Of a stretch of DNA of 64,000 bases, positions 41,294 to 50,815 are shown piece by piece. The notes below the pieces were generated by a model, which searched no databases, had not been told where the DNA came from, and was given only the letters and a program-made list of their open reading frames with translations. Origin of the DNA: DASXIF01 sp036498145 (lineage in GTDB: Bacteria; Actinomycetota; Actinomycetes; Mycobacteriales; Jatrophihabitantaceae); contig CAVPSV010000002.1 of the NCBI GenBank assembly GCA_963708625.1, forward strand, positions 992,001-1,056,000, given 5' to 3'. Position numbers and translations under genes: made by a program. Within the stretch, counting starts at the first letter, position 1. Each line of letters starts with the position of its first letter.

Positions 41294-43609
41294 TCAGCTC
41301 GCCGGTCTCAGCTGCAGGTTCTGCGTGACGGTGCGTCCGGCAACGACACTGACGAGCGCCGTCTGCTGCTGCATGCCCGCGGCAGTGACGGTGACGCTGT
41401 AGCTGCCGGGCTGCAGGTTGCTGATCAGGTAGCTGCCGTCGATCGTGCTGGAGATGCCGGTGAAGGTCTGCCGGTCGTTCGTGGCGCTGACCGTCGCGCC
41501 GGGGAAGGCGTGATTCGAACCGTCGACGACGATCCCGCGGATGACGCCAAGTTGCGTCGACAACGTGATCGTGACGTTCGGTGCCCCGCCGTTGCTCGTC
41601 AGCGTCACCGGGACGCTGGCCGATGCGAACCCGGTGAGCGAGGCGGTCAGGGTGTACGCGCCGGGCACCGCGAGACCGTTCAGGGCGAACGAGCCCACGC
41701 TGCCGGCGGTGAGGCTGGTGGTGGACGGGGCGCTGGCACCCGTGGTGACGGCCGCGCCACCGACCGTGACGGTGGCCCCGCCGAGCAGATGGCCGGCGGA
41801 ATCCACCACTCGTCCGGTGACGCTGCCGGTGCCGCTGGCGAGTACGACGTTGAGCCCGGCGCGGGTGGCACCGGCCTTGAGCTCCACGATCTGGGTGCTG
41901 GTGCCGTGCCCGGGCGCGGAGAACGTGACGACGTAGGTGGCCGGCGTGGTGAGGTTCGGCAGCACGAACATGCCGATCTGACCGACCGTCGGCGTGATGA
42001 CGTTCAGCGGCTTGCCGCCGACGGTGGTGCTCACCATCGCGCCGCCCAGTGGGTGCACGCCGTCGGTCACCGTGCCGCTGATCGATCCGGTGCTGGCGCC
42101 GAGCAGCAGCGTCGGCTCCAGCCGGGTGTCACCGCCGGCGACGTCGTCGGTGATGGAGCTGGCGTTGTAGCCAGGGGTTTGGAACGTCAGCTGGTACGTC
42201 TCCGGCGCGGACAGGTTCTTCAGCGTGTACCGACCGGTCGCGTCTGTGGTCGCGACGCCGGCCACCTTGCCGGTGTTCGGCCCGAGTAACGGTCGCGCGG
42301 TGACGGTGGTGATCACCCGTTGCAACGTGTCGCCGGGGTTGACGGTGCCGGAGATGCTTGCCGGCAGACCGACGATGGTGGCGTTGACGCCCTGGGTGGT
42401 GCTCTGCGACAGCACGTTCACGGTCTGTGCCTGTACCGGGGTGGGCGTGTTCGGATACCACACGGAGGTGTATCCGCTGGCGCTGAACTGCAGGTAGTAG
42501 GTGGTCGGGAACAGCCCGGCGAGGCTGTACGTCCCGTCCGCCTGGGTGGCCGCCGAACTCATCTTCACCAGCCCGTTGTTACCCATCCGCCAGGCCTGGA
42601 TGAGGATGCGCCCGACCGGTTGCTGGTCGTTGGCTGCGATCACTGTTCCGGTGATGGTGCCGCCGGTGCCCGGGGGGACGGTGCCGTTCTTCGGCAGCGC
42701 GCCGGCCGGTGCCGCGCCGGCGCCGTTCGCGCCAGTGCCGCCGGCCCCGCCGGTGCCGCCGGTGCCGTTCGCGCCGGTGCCGTTCGCCCCGGCGGCGCTC
42801 GCGGCGAAGAACGAGGCGGGTGCTTCCTTCGTCATCGGGTCGCCGGCGAAGACCTTGCCCAGGCCGAGCAGGAACGCCCCGGCCCACAGCGCGACGATGC
42901 TCATCAGGATCAGCGCGGTGAGCAGGCCGCGGCCGATGAGCGGTCGCTGCTTCAGGGTGACGTGGATGGTCCTGGTGACGACCGCTTCCGGTCTGGCGAC
43001 CGGGTCGAGCAACAGTTGCACCTGTCGCGCCTGGGCCTCGACCATGACCGTGCGGTCCAGGTCGCTGCCGGTGAACATCCGCGGTCCGCGCAGCGTCAGC
43101 AGCACCGGCGCGATCGCGCCGGGCTCGATCCGGAACCGGTCCGGCGTGAAGATCGTCTGGACGGCGCGATCGGCGTCGATGGCGGTCAGCTCGACGTCGA
43201 GCGGGATGTTGCCGTCGTTGATCACTTCCAGTACGAACCGGGCCTGGCGCCGGGCCCGAATCAGCCGCGGGCGCGGGGTGACCTGCAGGCTCGGTTTGGC
43301 GTTGACGTCGAGATCGACGTCGAGGAACTGCGACGGCTTGCCGGTGCCGTGCGACATCACCTCGACGGTGAGCGGGTGGCGGCCGGCCGGGTGCGTCTGC
43401 GGTACCGCGAGGGCCAGCTTCACCTGGCCGCTGGCGTCGGGGAAAAGCGGCAGCAGGGACGGATAGGTGGTGACGGTGCCCGGAGGCATGCCGATGATCC
43501 GCGCGGTCACGCCGTCGATTACCTGGTCGTTGTTCACGACGTCGACGACGACCTCGGAGGTAGCCCCGGGCTCGACCTCTAGGAGGCGGGTATCGGACGC
43601 GACGCGCAT
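41294..43609 (-). CDS. cassette gene A: single-span membrane protein with Ig-like and carboxypeptidase-regulatory-like repeats
   Basis: 771 residues, free of indels. Residues 1-110 and 111-220 are Ig-like domains (SDTRLLEVEPGATSEVVVDV; RARRQARFVLEVINDGNI). KQRPLIGRG precedes a membrane helix at ~229-251 (LTALILMSIVALWAGAFLLG), so the N-terminus should be inside. A Gly/Asn/Thr-rich linker follows, then five to six carboxypeptidase-regulatory-like domains, each with a GTYSL, GRYTL, GAYTL or GSYSV strand. First gene of the ABC operon; the ATG at 43609 has no strong ribosome site. Its paralogue A' begins with the same MRVASDTRLLEV. Function unknown. Confidence 0.75.
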   Translation of the reverse strand: MRVASDTRLLEVEPGATSEVVVDVVNNDQVIDGVTARIIGMPPGTVTTYPSLLPLFPDASGQVKLALAVPQTHPAGRHPLTVEVMSHGTGKPSQFLDVDLDVNAKPSLQVTPRPRLIRARRQARFVLEVINDGNIPLDVELTAIDADRAVQTIFTPDRFRIEPGAIAPVLLTLRGPRMFTGSDLDRTVMVEAQARQVQLLLDPVARPEAVVTRTIHVTLKQRPLIGRGLLTALILMSIVALWAGAFLLGLGKVFAGDPMTKEAPASFFAASAAGANGTGANGTGGTGGAGGTGANGAGAAPAGALPKNGTVPPGTGGTITGTVIAANDQQPVGRILIQAWRMGNNGLVKMSSAATQADGTYSLAGLFPTTYYLQFSASGYTSVWYPNTPTPVQAQTVNVLSQSTTQGVNATIVGLPASISGTVNPGDTLQRVITTVTARPLLGPNTGKVAGVATTDATGRYTLKNLSAPETYQLTFQTPGYNASSITDDVAGGDTRLEPTLLLGASTGSISGTVTDGVHPLGGAMVSTTVGGKPLNVITPTVGQIGMFVLPNLTTPATYVVTFSAPGHGTSTQIVELKAGATRAGLNVVLASGTGSVTGRVVDSAGHLLGGATVTVGGAAVTTGASAPSTTSLTAGSVGSFALNGLAVPGAYTLTASLTGFASASVPVTLTSNGGAPNVTITLSTQLGVIRGIVVDGSNHAFPGATVSATNDRQTFTGISSTIDGSYLISNLQPGSYSVTVTAAGMQQQTALVSVVAGRTVTQNLQLRPAS

Positions 43610-44017
43610 AGGGAACCGCTCACAAAACTTTCACTGGATTGGCGCGTCGGAGGTGGCAGGCGGCCCACCGGTGCGAAGGCGCAATGCAGTTCCGCGTGAT
43701 TCGCACGTCCAGCTCCCGCCGTGGCATCGACCGGGGCCGGTCGACGTCACCGCTACCCCCGAAGCGGTTGTCGAAATGGTGTCCAAATGATCGTTGATGC
43801 GTACCAGAATGTCCATCTGGGCACTTGAGGATTTGTCCGGGTTCGGGATGGTTCAGTACGTCTTCGGGCCGATGTGAAATGCATGGGACGGCACTAGGTA
43901 GAACAGTGCGGGCTCTGGCGGGACGCCGATGCCCGGTTTGTGTCGTCACATCGCGAGGCTGCCGAGAAGGACACAACGTCACTTCACGGGTGGAATTCGT
44001 ATGATATATTCGTACGT
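43610..44017. other. intergenic region upstream of cassette ABC, with a block shared with the A' upstream region
   Basis: A gap of about 400 bp between divergent genes. The segment around 43735-43785 (GACGTCACCGCTACCCCCGAAG core) resembles 55848-55880 (GACGTCACCGCCACCCCCGAAG core), about 125-150 bp upstream of the A and A' starts respectively. This conserved block is the best candidate for the cassette promoter or activator site. Right end: AT-richer stretch and SOS-like box of the DUF222 gene. Confidence 0.5.
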
Positions 44018-44025
44018 ATGTTCGA
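44010..44025. promoter_or_regulatory. SOS-like box at the DUF222 gene
   Basis: TCGTAC-GTAT-GTTCGA differs from TCGAAC-N4-GTTCGA at one base. As in dinB, the box contains an ATG (44018-44020, ATGTTCGA). LexA boxes are known at mycobacterial 13E12 genes. Confidence 0.55.
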
Positions 44026-45371
44026 TCAAGGACCAACGGACCACGGACACGCCGGGTGGCGCCGGCGCTCAGCTGGGCGCCGCCGTCGATGCGCTGGCCC
44101 GGGTGTGTCTGGATACTGCCGGGGACGAGACGCTGCTCGGGTTGCTGCGTGAGCTAGAGGTAGCCAAGCATCGGCTCGCCGCCCTGGATGCGGTCATTGT
44201 GGCGCAGGTGCACGCACGCGGCCTGGTGGCGGACGCGCTCTCGGCCGGCCGGATCTCCGCCCGCCACGCAGGCGTCATCACCCGCACCATCGACGCGCTG
44301 CCCGAGCCGGTCGCCGCCGCACAGGACCGGGCGGTGGAGCAATTCCTGGTCAGCGAAGCCGAGCGGTGCAACCCGGCCCAGCTCGCGGTGCTGGCCCGCC
44401 GCATCTCCGACACCCTGGACCCCGACGGCACGCTGACCGACGTGGAGCAGCGCCACCGACGCCGTTATCTGCACCTGACCCAACGGCCCGACGGCTCCGC
44501 CCACATCGAGGCCGAACTCGAACCGGTGTGCGCCGAAGCACTACTCACCGTCCTGGACACCCTGGCCCGACCCAACCCCGCCACCACCGGCGTCGATGCC
44601 GGAAGCACCAACGGCGCGGGCATCGACGCCGAACCCGGAAGCGACGCCGGCACGGGCAGCGGCGCGACGGTGGTGCAGCGGGATCTGCGCAGCCCGGGTC
44701 AGCGCCGCCACGACGGGCTCCGCGATGCGCTGCTCACCCTGATCCGCAGCGACCAGTTGCCCGAATGCGGCGGCATCAGCGCCACCATCGTGCTCACCCT
44801 CACTGCGGCTGACTTCGCCGCGGGCACCGGGCTGGCCCAGACCGGGCACAGCGCACTGATCCCCACCACCCAGGTACGACGCCTGGTCGGCGACGCGCAG
44901 TTGCTGCCCGTCCTGCTCTCGCGCACCAGACGCATCGAGGCCTATGGCCACACTCAGCGCTACTTCACCGCCGGTCAGCGCCTGGCCATGATCAGCCGCG
45001 ACCACGGCTGCAGCTTCCCCGACTGCACGGCTCCCCCGGCCTGGTGCCAAGCACATCACGTCATCGCCTGGGCCGACGGCGGACCCACCAGCGTCGACAA
45101 CGGCACCCTGCTGTGCGGATATCACCACCGTGAACACTCCGGCCTCGGCTGGAGCTGCGCCATGATCAACGGCACCCCGCACTGGAGCCCACCCAGCTGG
45201 ATCGACCCCACCCGAACGCCCCGGATCAATACCGCACACCACACCGCCGCGGACCTCGGCTGGGCGAAGCTCACCGCCGCAGCCGACAACGCGACCAACG
45301 ACGTGTTGAGTTCGAGCGGTTCGGACGACCGGCAGCTGGCGCCCGTCCGACGCGGACCGGACCGTCGCTAA
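44018..45371 (+). CDS. DUF222/13E12-family HNH endonuclease-like protein
   Basis: About 450 residues. N-terminal DUF222 helices (LGAAVDALARVCLDTAGDETLL, LEVAKHRLAALDAVIVAQV, SARHAGVITRTIDALP) are followed by an Ala/Gly linker (~200-225) and the 13E12 core ending in an HNH nuclease domain: DHGCSFPDC, CQAHHVIAWADGGPTSVDNGTLLC, YHHREHS. The long frame lacks a start after the SOS-like box, while ATG 44018 opens a frame (MFDQGPTD) that joins it if one base is removed near 44060; an upstream ATG at 44001 in the long frame is the alternative. The gene sits between the two cassette copies, and its stop overlaps that of C'. Such genes are multicopy in actinobacteria; their role is unclear. Confidence 0.8.
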
Positions 45372-48300
45372 CTTGCGGTCGGCGTAAGGGCGGCGGTGAC
45401 TGTGCCCGTGCTCGCGACGGCGACGGGAACGGAGCCGCCGAGGGTCTTGTCCACGCCGGCGACGGTGACCGACCCCGACAAGGTTGCCGTGTATTCGCCG
45501 GACGCCAGCGGCACGCCGGTGAAGGTCGCGGTGCCGCCGCTGATCACCGAGGCAGTTTGGCTGTAGCTGCCTCCGTCCGGGGCGGTGAGAGTGAGCGTCC
45601 CCGTGCCGGCGAATGCCGGGACGCGCGCGACCGAGATCTGGACGGTCGTGCCCACCTCGGTCAGCGCAAGGGCGGCATTTGGCTGTGCCGCGGAGTACGT
45701 CTGCACCTGCGGTTGCCAGTTCGGCGGCAGCCCGGTCAGGGCAACCGTCGCGGTGTAGGTACTGCCGGTGGCGCCCCAGAATGCGCCGGTGGCCGAACCG
45801 CCGTCGACCGCGAAGGTGCTGTTGGCGTACACGCTGCTCGTCCCGTCGCTCACGCTCAGCGCGACAGTGCCCGGCGGCGTGGCATTGGGGTCGCCGGCCA
45901 ACTTCTTCGACGTCACCTCGAGTCCGACCTGATACTCGTCCGCGCTGTAGCGCGCGCTGACATCGGCAGTGCCCACCACGAGCGGGTTCGAGCTCGACGT
46001 GTTGCACTTCGCCGGCGCGGTGGCAGTACCGGCCGAGCACGTCAGCGCCGGGCCCGACTTCACCGCGAGCGACCCGAGATGCCCGGCCGGCAGGATGATC
46101 GCCAGCTGCCAGTTGCCGGCCGGCACGCCGGTGAACGACCAGGTGGCGACGCTGCCGTGCGCTGGTGCGGCGTTCGGTGTCGACGTCGCCGGATTCGGCG
46201 TGAGCACGGTGCCCGGCTTCGACGCAGATGTCAGTGACACGGTGCTGGCCGAGAGGTCGTCGCCGTCGGCCGTGGTGGCTACCGAGACAGAGACCGCGTG
46301 CGGTGACGCGCTCGGCGCGGGGGCGGCAGCCTTGGGCGCGGCAACCTGCACCGGGCTGACCGTCAACAAGAACGGCGGCGGCTCATGCGTGGCATCGCCG
46401 AGCGGGACGGTGTACTGCGCCGATGTCGTCCGCAGGCCCGCGCCCTGCACCGTGATCACGTACGTCGCCGGGTCGATGTTGGCAAACACATAGTCGTGGT
46501 TGCTGTCCTGCGTGTCCGAGGTCAGATCCGCCTGGTTGGTGTCGACGTGGTGCAGCGTGACGGTCGCGCAGTGCGGATTGGTTGCGGGGCAGGTCAGCAG
46601 TGCGCCACCACCGGTGTTGATACCGACCTTGAACGTCACCGGCGTCTGGGTGAGCGTGGCGGCGTGCGACGTGCTGCCGGCGCCGACCTTGATCGGCGCG
46701 GTCGTCCCCGTCGGCGCGCCGTAGATCTGCGTCGCGTACCCGAACGAGGCGACCTTCATCGTGTAGTAGCCGGGCTTGAGCGTGCTGCCGTTGCTGGTAA
46801 CGAGCTGCCCGGCGCTGTTCGCGGTGGCCTTGACCGTGCCGGACGGCAATGCCGCCGCGTTCAGGCTCGGGCAGGTCGCCGCGGTCGAACCGGTGCAGGG
46901 TGCCGCGAGCACCGACGCGCCGGCGAGCGGCTGCGTCGGGTACGCCGTGGTCGTGCCATTGGTGCTCGCGAATTGTGTCGTCGTGCCCAGCGCCGCCTTC
47001 ACCAGAGCCTGCGCCACTGGCTGCGCCGTTAACCTGAGTTGGTTGTTGAAGGCGCAGATTCCGTTGTTGCATAGTGCCGTCACGGTGGCCGTGGTTAGGC
47101 CCGGCGCCGATGCGGTGACGGTGTATGTGCCCGGCCATGCCGAATAGGGCTGACCGATGTTCGAGTCGTTCCAGTTCAGCGCGGCGCCAAGCTGTCCGCT
47201 AAGGGCGAGGGTGGGGCCCAACGCCACCGTGACCTGACCAGCACCGGCAGCTTGGACCGGGGTCGCGGTGACGCTGACCTTGCTCATATCTGTGCCAGCC
47301 GGAACCACGATGCCCAACGTTGAGGTGTCGATCGGCGCCGGGTCCACGACGATGGTGTTGCCTGCCGCGCTGACGGAAACCTTCTGCGTCGTCGTCTTGA
47401 TGCCGGGCGCACTGATGACCACAGTTACTGTCCTGCTCGCGAGCGGCAATATGACAGTGGGGGGAAAGCCGAAAGGTGTGAAGCACGGTGAACTTGCCGG
47501 AATCGTCACGGGTCCGCCTGCCGTTGCGCTGAAACAACCTTTGTTATTCGGCGCGAACGTGTAGGTGAGGGTCTCGGGTGTGGTCGTCGCTGGTGGACCG
47601 GGAAAAAGTCGCCCGTGACGGTCATCGCTGCGTTTGGGACCGGATTCACCGCGCTGGCGCCATACGGACTGACGATCTGACCGAACCAGTCAAAGATGCC
47701 TTCGGTAATATCGACGGCCGCCCCGTTGTCCTGGTTGTTACTGACGTTCACCGTTACCGGATCGGCGCCGTAGGCAATCCCCCTGGTATCTGCGATATCG
47801 GCGGTGCACGTGACCGAACCGGCGGGGATCCCCTCAATCGTCAGCGTGTTGTTCTGCAGACTTGCCAGACTCGCCGTTCGGCCACCGCAATCGGCTGTTC
47901 CCGTCCACGCCGAAGTGACCCCTGGGGGAAAGGTCAACACGATGCGGCCGAGGCGCTGCACCGTAGGCGAATAGGTGAGCGTCTGGCCATGGGTGAACGT
48001 TTCGGTGGCGGGCGGCACATTGTTCAGGTACCACGGGTTTGTGACCACCACGTAGACCGTGTACGTGCCGTCACACAGGCCGCGAATGGTGTAGTTGCCA
48101 CTGTCGTCGATGATCGCAAATCCGGTTTGCGGCTGGCCGCTGTCGGCGCACGCCGACGTCGCCGGGGATGTGTAATTGCAGGTAGTGGGCGGCGTTGCCG
48201 GCGCCTGAGGCGGCCGGGAACGCGTACACGCAGCTGGTGAAGTTTCCGCTTCCGGTCGGCGGCCCGTCGTGGTTCAGGCCGGTGCCGCCGCCGAGGGCGT

Positions 48301-50748
48301 TGATGGTGCCGGTGAGCGTGTTGGTCGGGAACAGGTTCGCCTGCGGCGCTTGCGCCTGCCCGGTGAACGGCACCTTCACGTTCAGCACGGTGGTGAGGAA
48401 GCCAGGTGCCTTGACGGTGATCGTGTACTGGCCCGCGCCCGTCGGCGCGCCCGCGCCGGTCTCGCCGTAGATCGTGTATCCACTCGGGCCGCTCACCGAG
48501 GGCTTGATGGTCAGTGTCGAGGAGTACGGCCCGATCTTGGTGGTCGAGATCAGGATCGGGTTTCCGCTGTTGTCGGCCAGGCTGATCGTGATCCGACAGG
48601 GGTTCGACGCGGACACGGCGGCTGCCGGGCAGATGAGCGTGCCGCTCGGGCTGACCGCGCTGGCCACGAAACCGGTGATCGAGTTGTCGGGTAGCTGTAC
48701 GTCTGGCTTCAGCGTGAGCGCGCTCGCGGGCACCTCGACGGTCTGACCAGGATTGACGGTCACGGTCGCGAACACCGTGGTGTAGCCGGCCTCCTGCGCG
48801 CTGAGCGCGTACGTGCCCGGCGCGACGCCGTCGAGGCGGAAGCTGCCGTCACTGCCGCTGGTGACCTTGTAGGTATTGCTGGCGTTGCTCAGGATGATCC
48901 CGCCCCGTTGATTCCCGCGTTGTTAGGGTCGTGCACGCGCCCGCTCACCGACGACGTCGCGGACGTCAACGCGATCGTCGGGACGTGACACCGGATGCGC
49001 CGTTGGGGATCGTCACCGGCTGCGACTGCGATAGGTAGCCGCTGTCGGTGGTGGTCAGCGTGTACGTGCCCGGCGGCAGATCCGGCAGGGTGAAGTGACC
49101 CGCGACGTCGCTGTTCACCGTGGCGGCCGCGGTGATCGTCGACGCGGTGCGGGTGATCGTGCCGTTGGTCGCGGTCACCTGCGCACCGCCGAGCCCCACC
49201 ACGGCACCCAGACTGTCCGGACCGATCACCCGACCGAGCAGCGAACCCACGCCGGACTTCAGCGTCAGGTTCACCACCGCCGAGCCACCGGCGGGCAGCG
49301 AGGTCAACGCCGTCTCCGTGCTCAGGCCGTCCTCGCTTGCGGTGACCACGTACGAGTCCGGTGTGGACAAGCCGGTGACCGCCCAGCCACCGACGTCGCC
49401 ACGTGAGTTCTGCTCGTGGTGATGGAGTTGATGCCATCGGTAATGGTGATCTTCGATGCGCCGACCGGGCGACCACCGGGCCCGTAGATGTGGCCGGAGA
49501 ACTCGCCCTGCCCGGGTACCAGGTCGACGGTGATCGGTTGCGTCGCCGCGTCGAGGAGGAGTCCACCACGTAACGCTGCGTCTGATAGCCGGGCTTGGCG
49601 AACACGAGCAGGTAGTAGCCCGGCGCCTTCACCCCGCCGATCGCCCACGAACCGTCGGTGCTGCGACATGGTCGCCCGCGTCTGTGCCGCCGCGCTGGGC
49701 GCGGACAGCTGAACGTCCTGCTGCGGGCTCTTGCCGAGCGTGTGAAACGCGGCGTCGTCCACGCCGACCGGGGTCGCCGCCTGCGCCGCCTCGTCCACGA
49801 GTGAGGTGGGTGAGATGCCGACGTGCACGTTGCCCGGCGCCTGACCGATCACGTTGCCGGCCAGCTGGATGCTCGTTGCCGACTGCGAACCCGCCGGCCG
49901 TGCTTGGCGTCGCACTCGTCGAGGCGGCCACCGCCCGTGCGGCTTTGTCGGCTGCCTTGTTGCCCGAGTTCTCGATCGCCGAGCCGATCTTCGGGATGAA
50001 CGCGATGGCCAGGCCGCCCCACAGCGTGCACAGCAGGATGATCGTCCAGAACTTCGTCGCGTTGTGCCCGCAGAATGCCTTGGACGTGACCGCGGCCTCG
50101 GCGCGCCGTGGCGCCGCCGCGCCGCGGGCGGTGACGGTGTAGCCGTAACGCTCGCGGCGGCCGAACATGCGTGGAGTGATCCGGATGCGGCCGGGCACGC
50201 GCACCGACGCACCGGGCGGGACGTGCACGAGGTCCGTCGAGAGCGTGACGCGTGCAACCTCGACCGACCGCACGTCCAGGTGCACGTCTTCCGGAGCGAT
50301 ACCGGTGTTGTGCACCACCACCGCCACGCGCTGGGCGCGGTATGCGGTGGTCTCCGCCGGGCGTGATCTCCAACCCGATCTGCCCAGACGCATCGACCAC
50401 CAGCGACGTTTCGGCGATGGCGGTCGATGCCGTTGGTGCACGCCGGAGCGGGTCGATCGCCTGCACCGCGATCGACAGCGGATAGTCAGCGGCGACGGTG
50501 CCGGGCGCGGGGACGAAGGTGAGCTCGACCGCAACGGTGTGGCCCGGCAACACGGGTCGCGTGCGAATCGGTCGCGGCATCCAGGCTGCGTCCAGGCCGA
50601 CCGGCGTCACCGACATCACCCGCGGCGCCGCCGCCCGGTTCGTGACCAGGACCCGGGTGGTGACCGGCAGGCCCGCCGCGGCGCGCACCCGCGGTTCCGC
50701 GACCACCTGTGGCGGAAGCTCTGCGAATCCCCGGCGCGGCCCGCTCAT
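45368..50748 (-). CDS. cassette gene C': giant single-span membrane protein, paralogue of C, frameshifted
   Basis: About 1,790 residues. Start SGPRRGFAELPPQVVAEP, equivalent to the C start. Two Ig-like domains, a membrane helix (TKFWTIILLCTLWGGLAIAF; about residues 230-250), then IQLAGNVIGQAPGNVHVGI and LVDEAAQAATPVGVDDAAFH, nearly the same as in C, and a long array of exported domains (KAPGYYLLVFAKPGYQT, LPDLPPGTYTLTTTDSGYL, DPATYVITVQGAGLRTTS). Indels near 50360, 49900, 49660, 49550, 49415, 48970, 48900, 48170 and 47620. It is about 240 residues shorter than C. The ATG at 50748 overlaps the stop of a 20-codon frame (see 50745-50807). The 3' end overlaps the convergent DUF222 stop by 3 bp. 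Confidence 0.7.
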
Positions 50749-50807
50749 CGTGCGCCGTTCATTGCGACGCCGTTCATTGCGACGCCGTTCATTGGGACGC
50801 CGTTCAT
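50745..50807 (-). CDS. 20-codon frame bridging B' and C'
   Basis: ATG at 50807 overlaps the B' stop (ATGA); the frame encodes MNGVPMNGVAMNGVAMNGAR and its TGA overlaps the C' ATG (CGATGA). It is built from the 15-bp repeat below. Its main use may be to carry ribosomes from B' to C' rather than to make a peptide; expression is not shown. Confidence 0.35.
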   Translation of the reverse strand: MNGVPMNGVAMNGVAMNGAR

Positions 50808-50815
50808 TGGGACAC
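50756..50815. repeat. 15-bp tandem repeat, four units, at the B'/C' junction
   Basis: Four units of CGTTCATTGSGACGC (S = C in units 1-2, G in 3-4; the last ends CAC). On the minus strand each carries CAATGAACG, so the B' stop/ATG context is copied four times. The B/C junction of copy 1 has only a simple ATGA. Confidence 0.9.
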
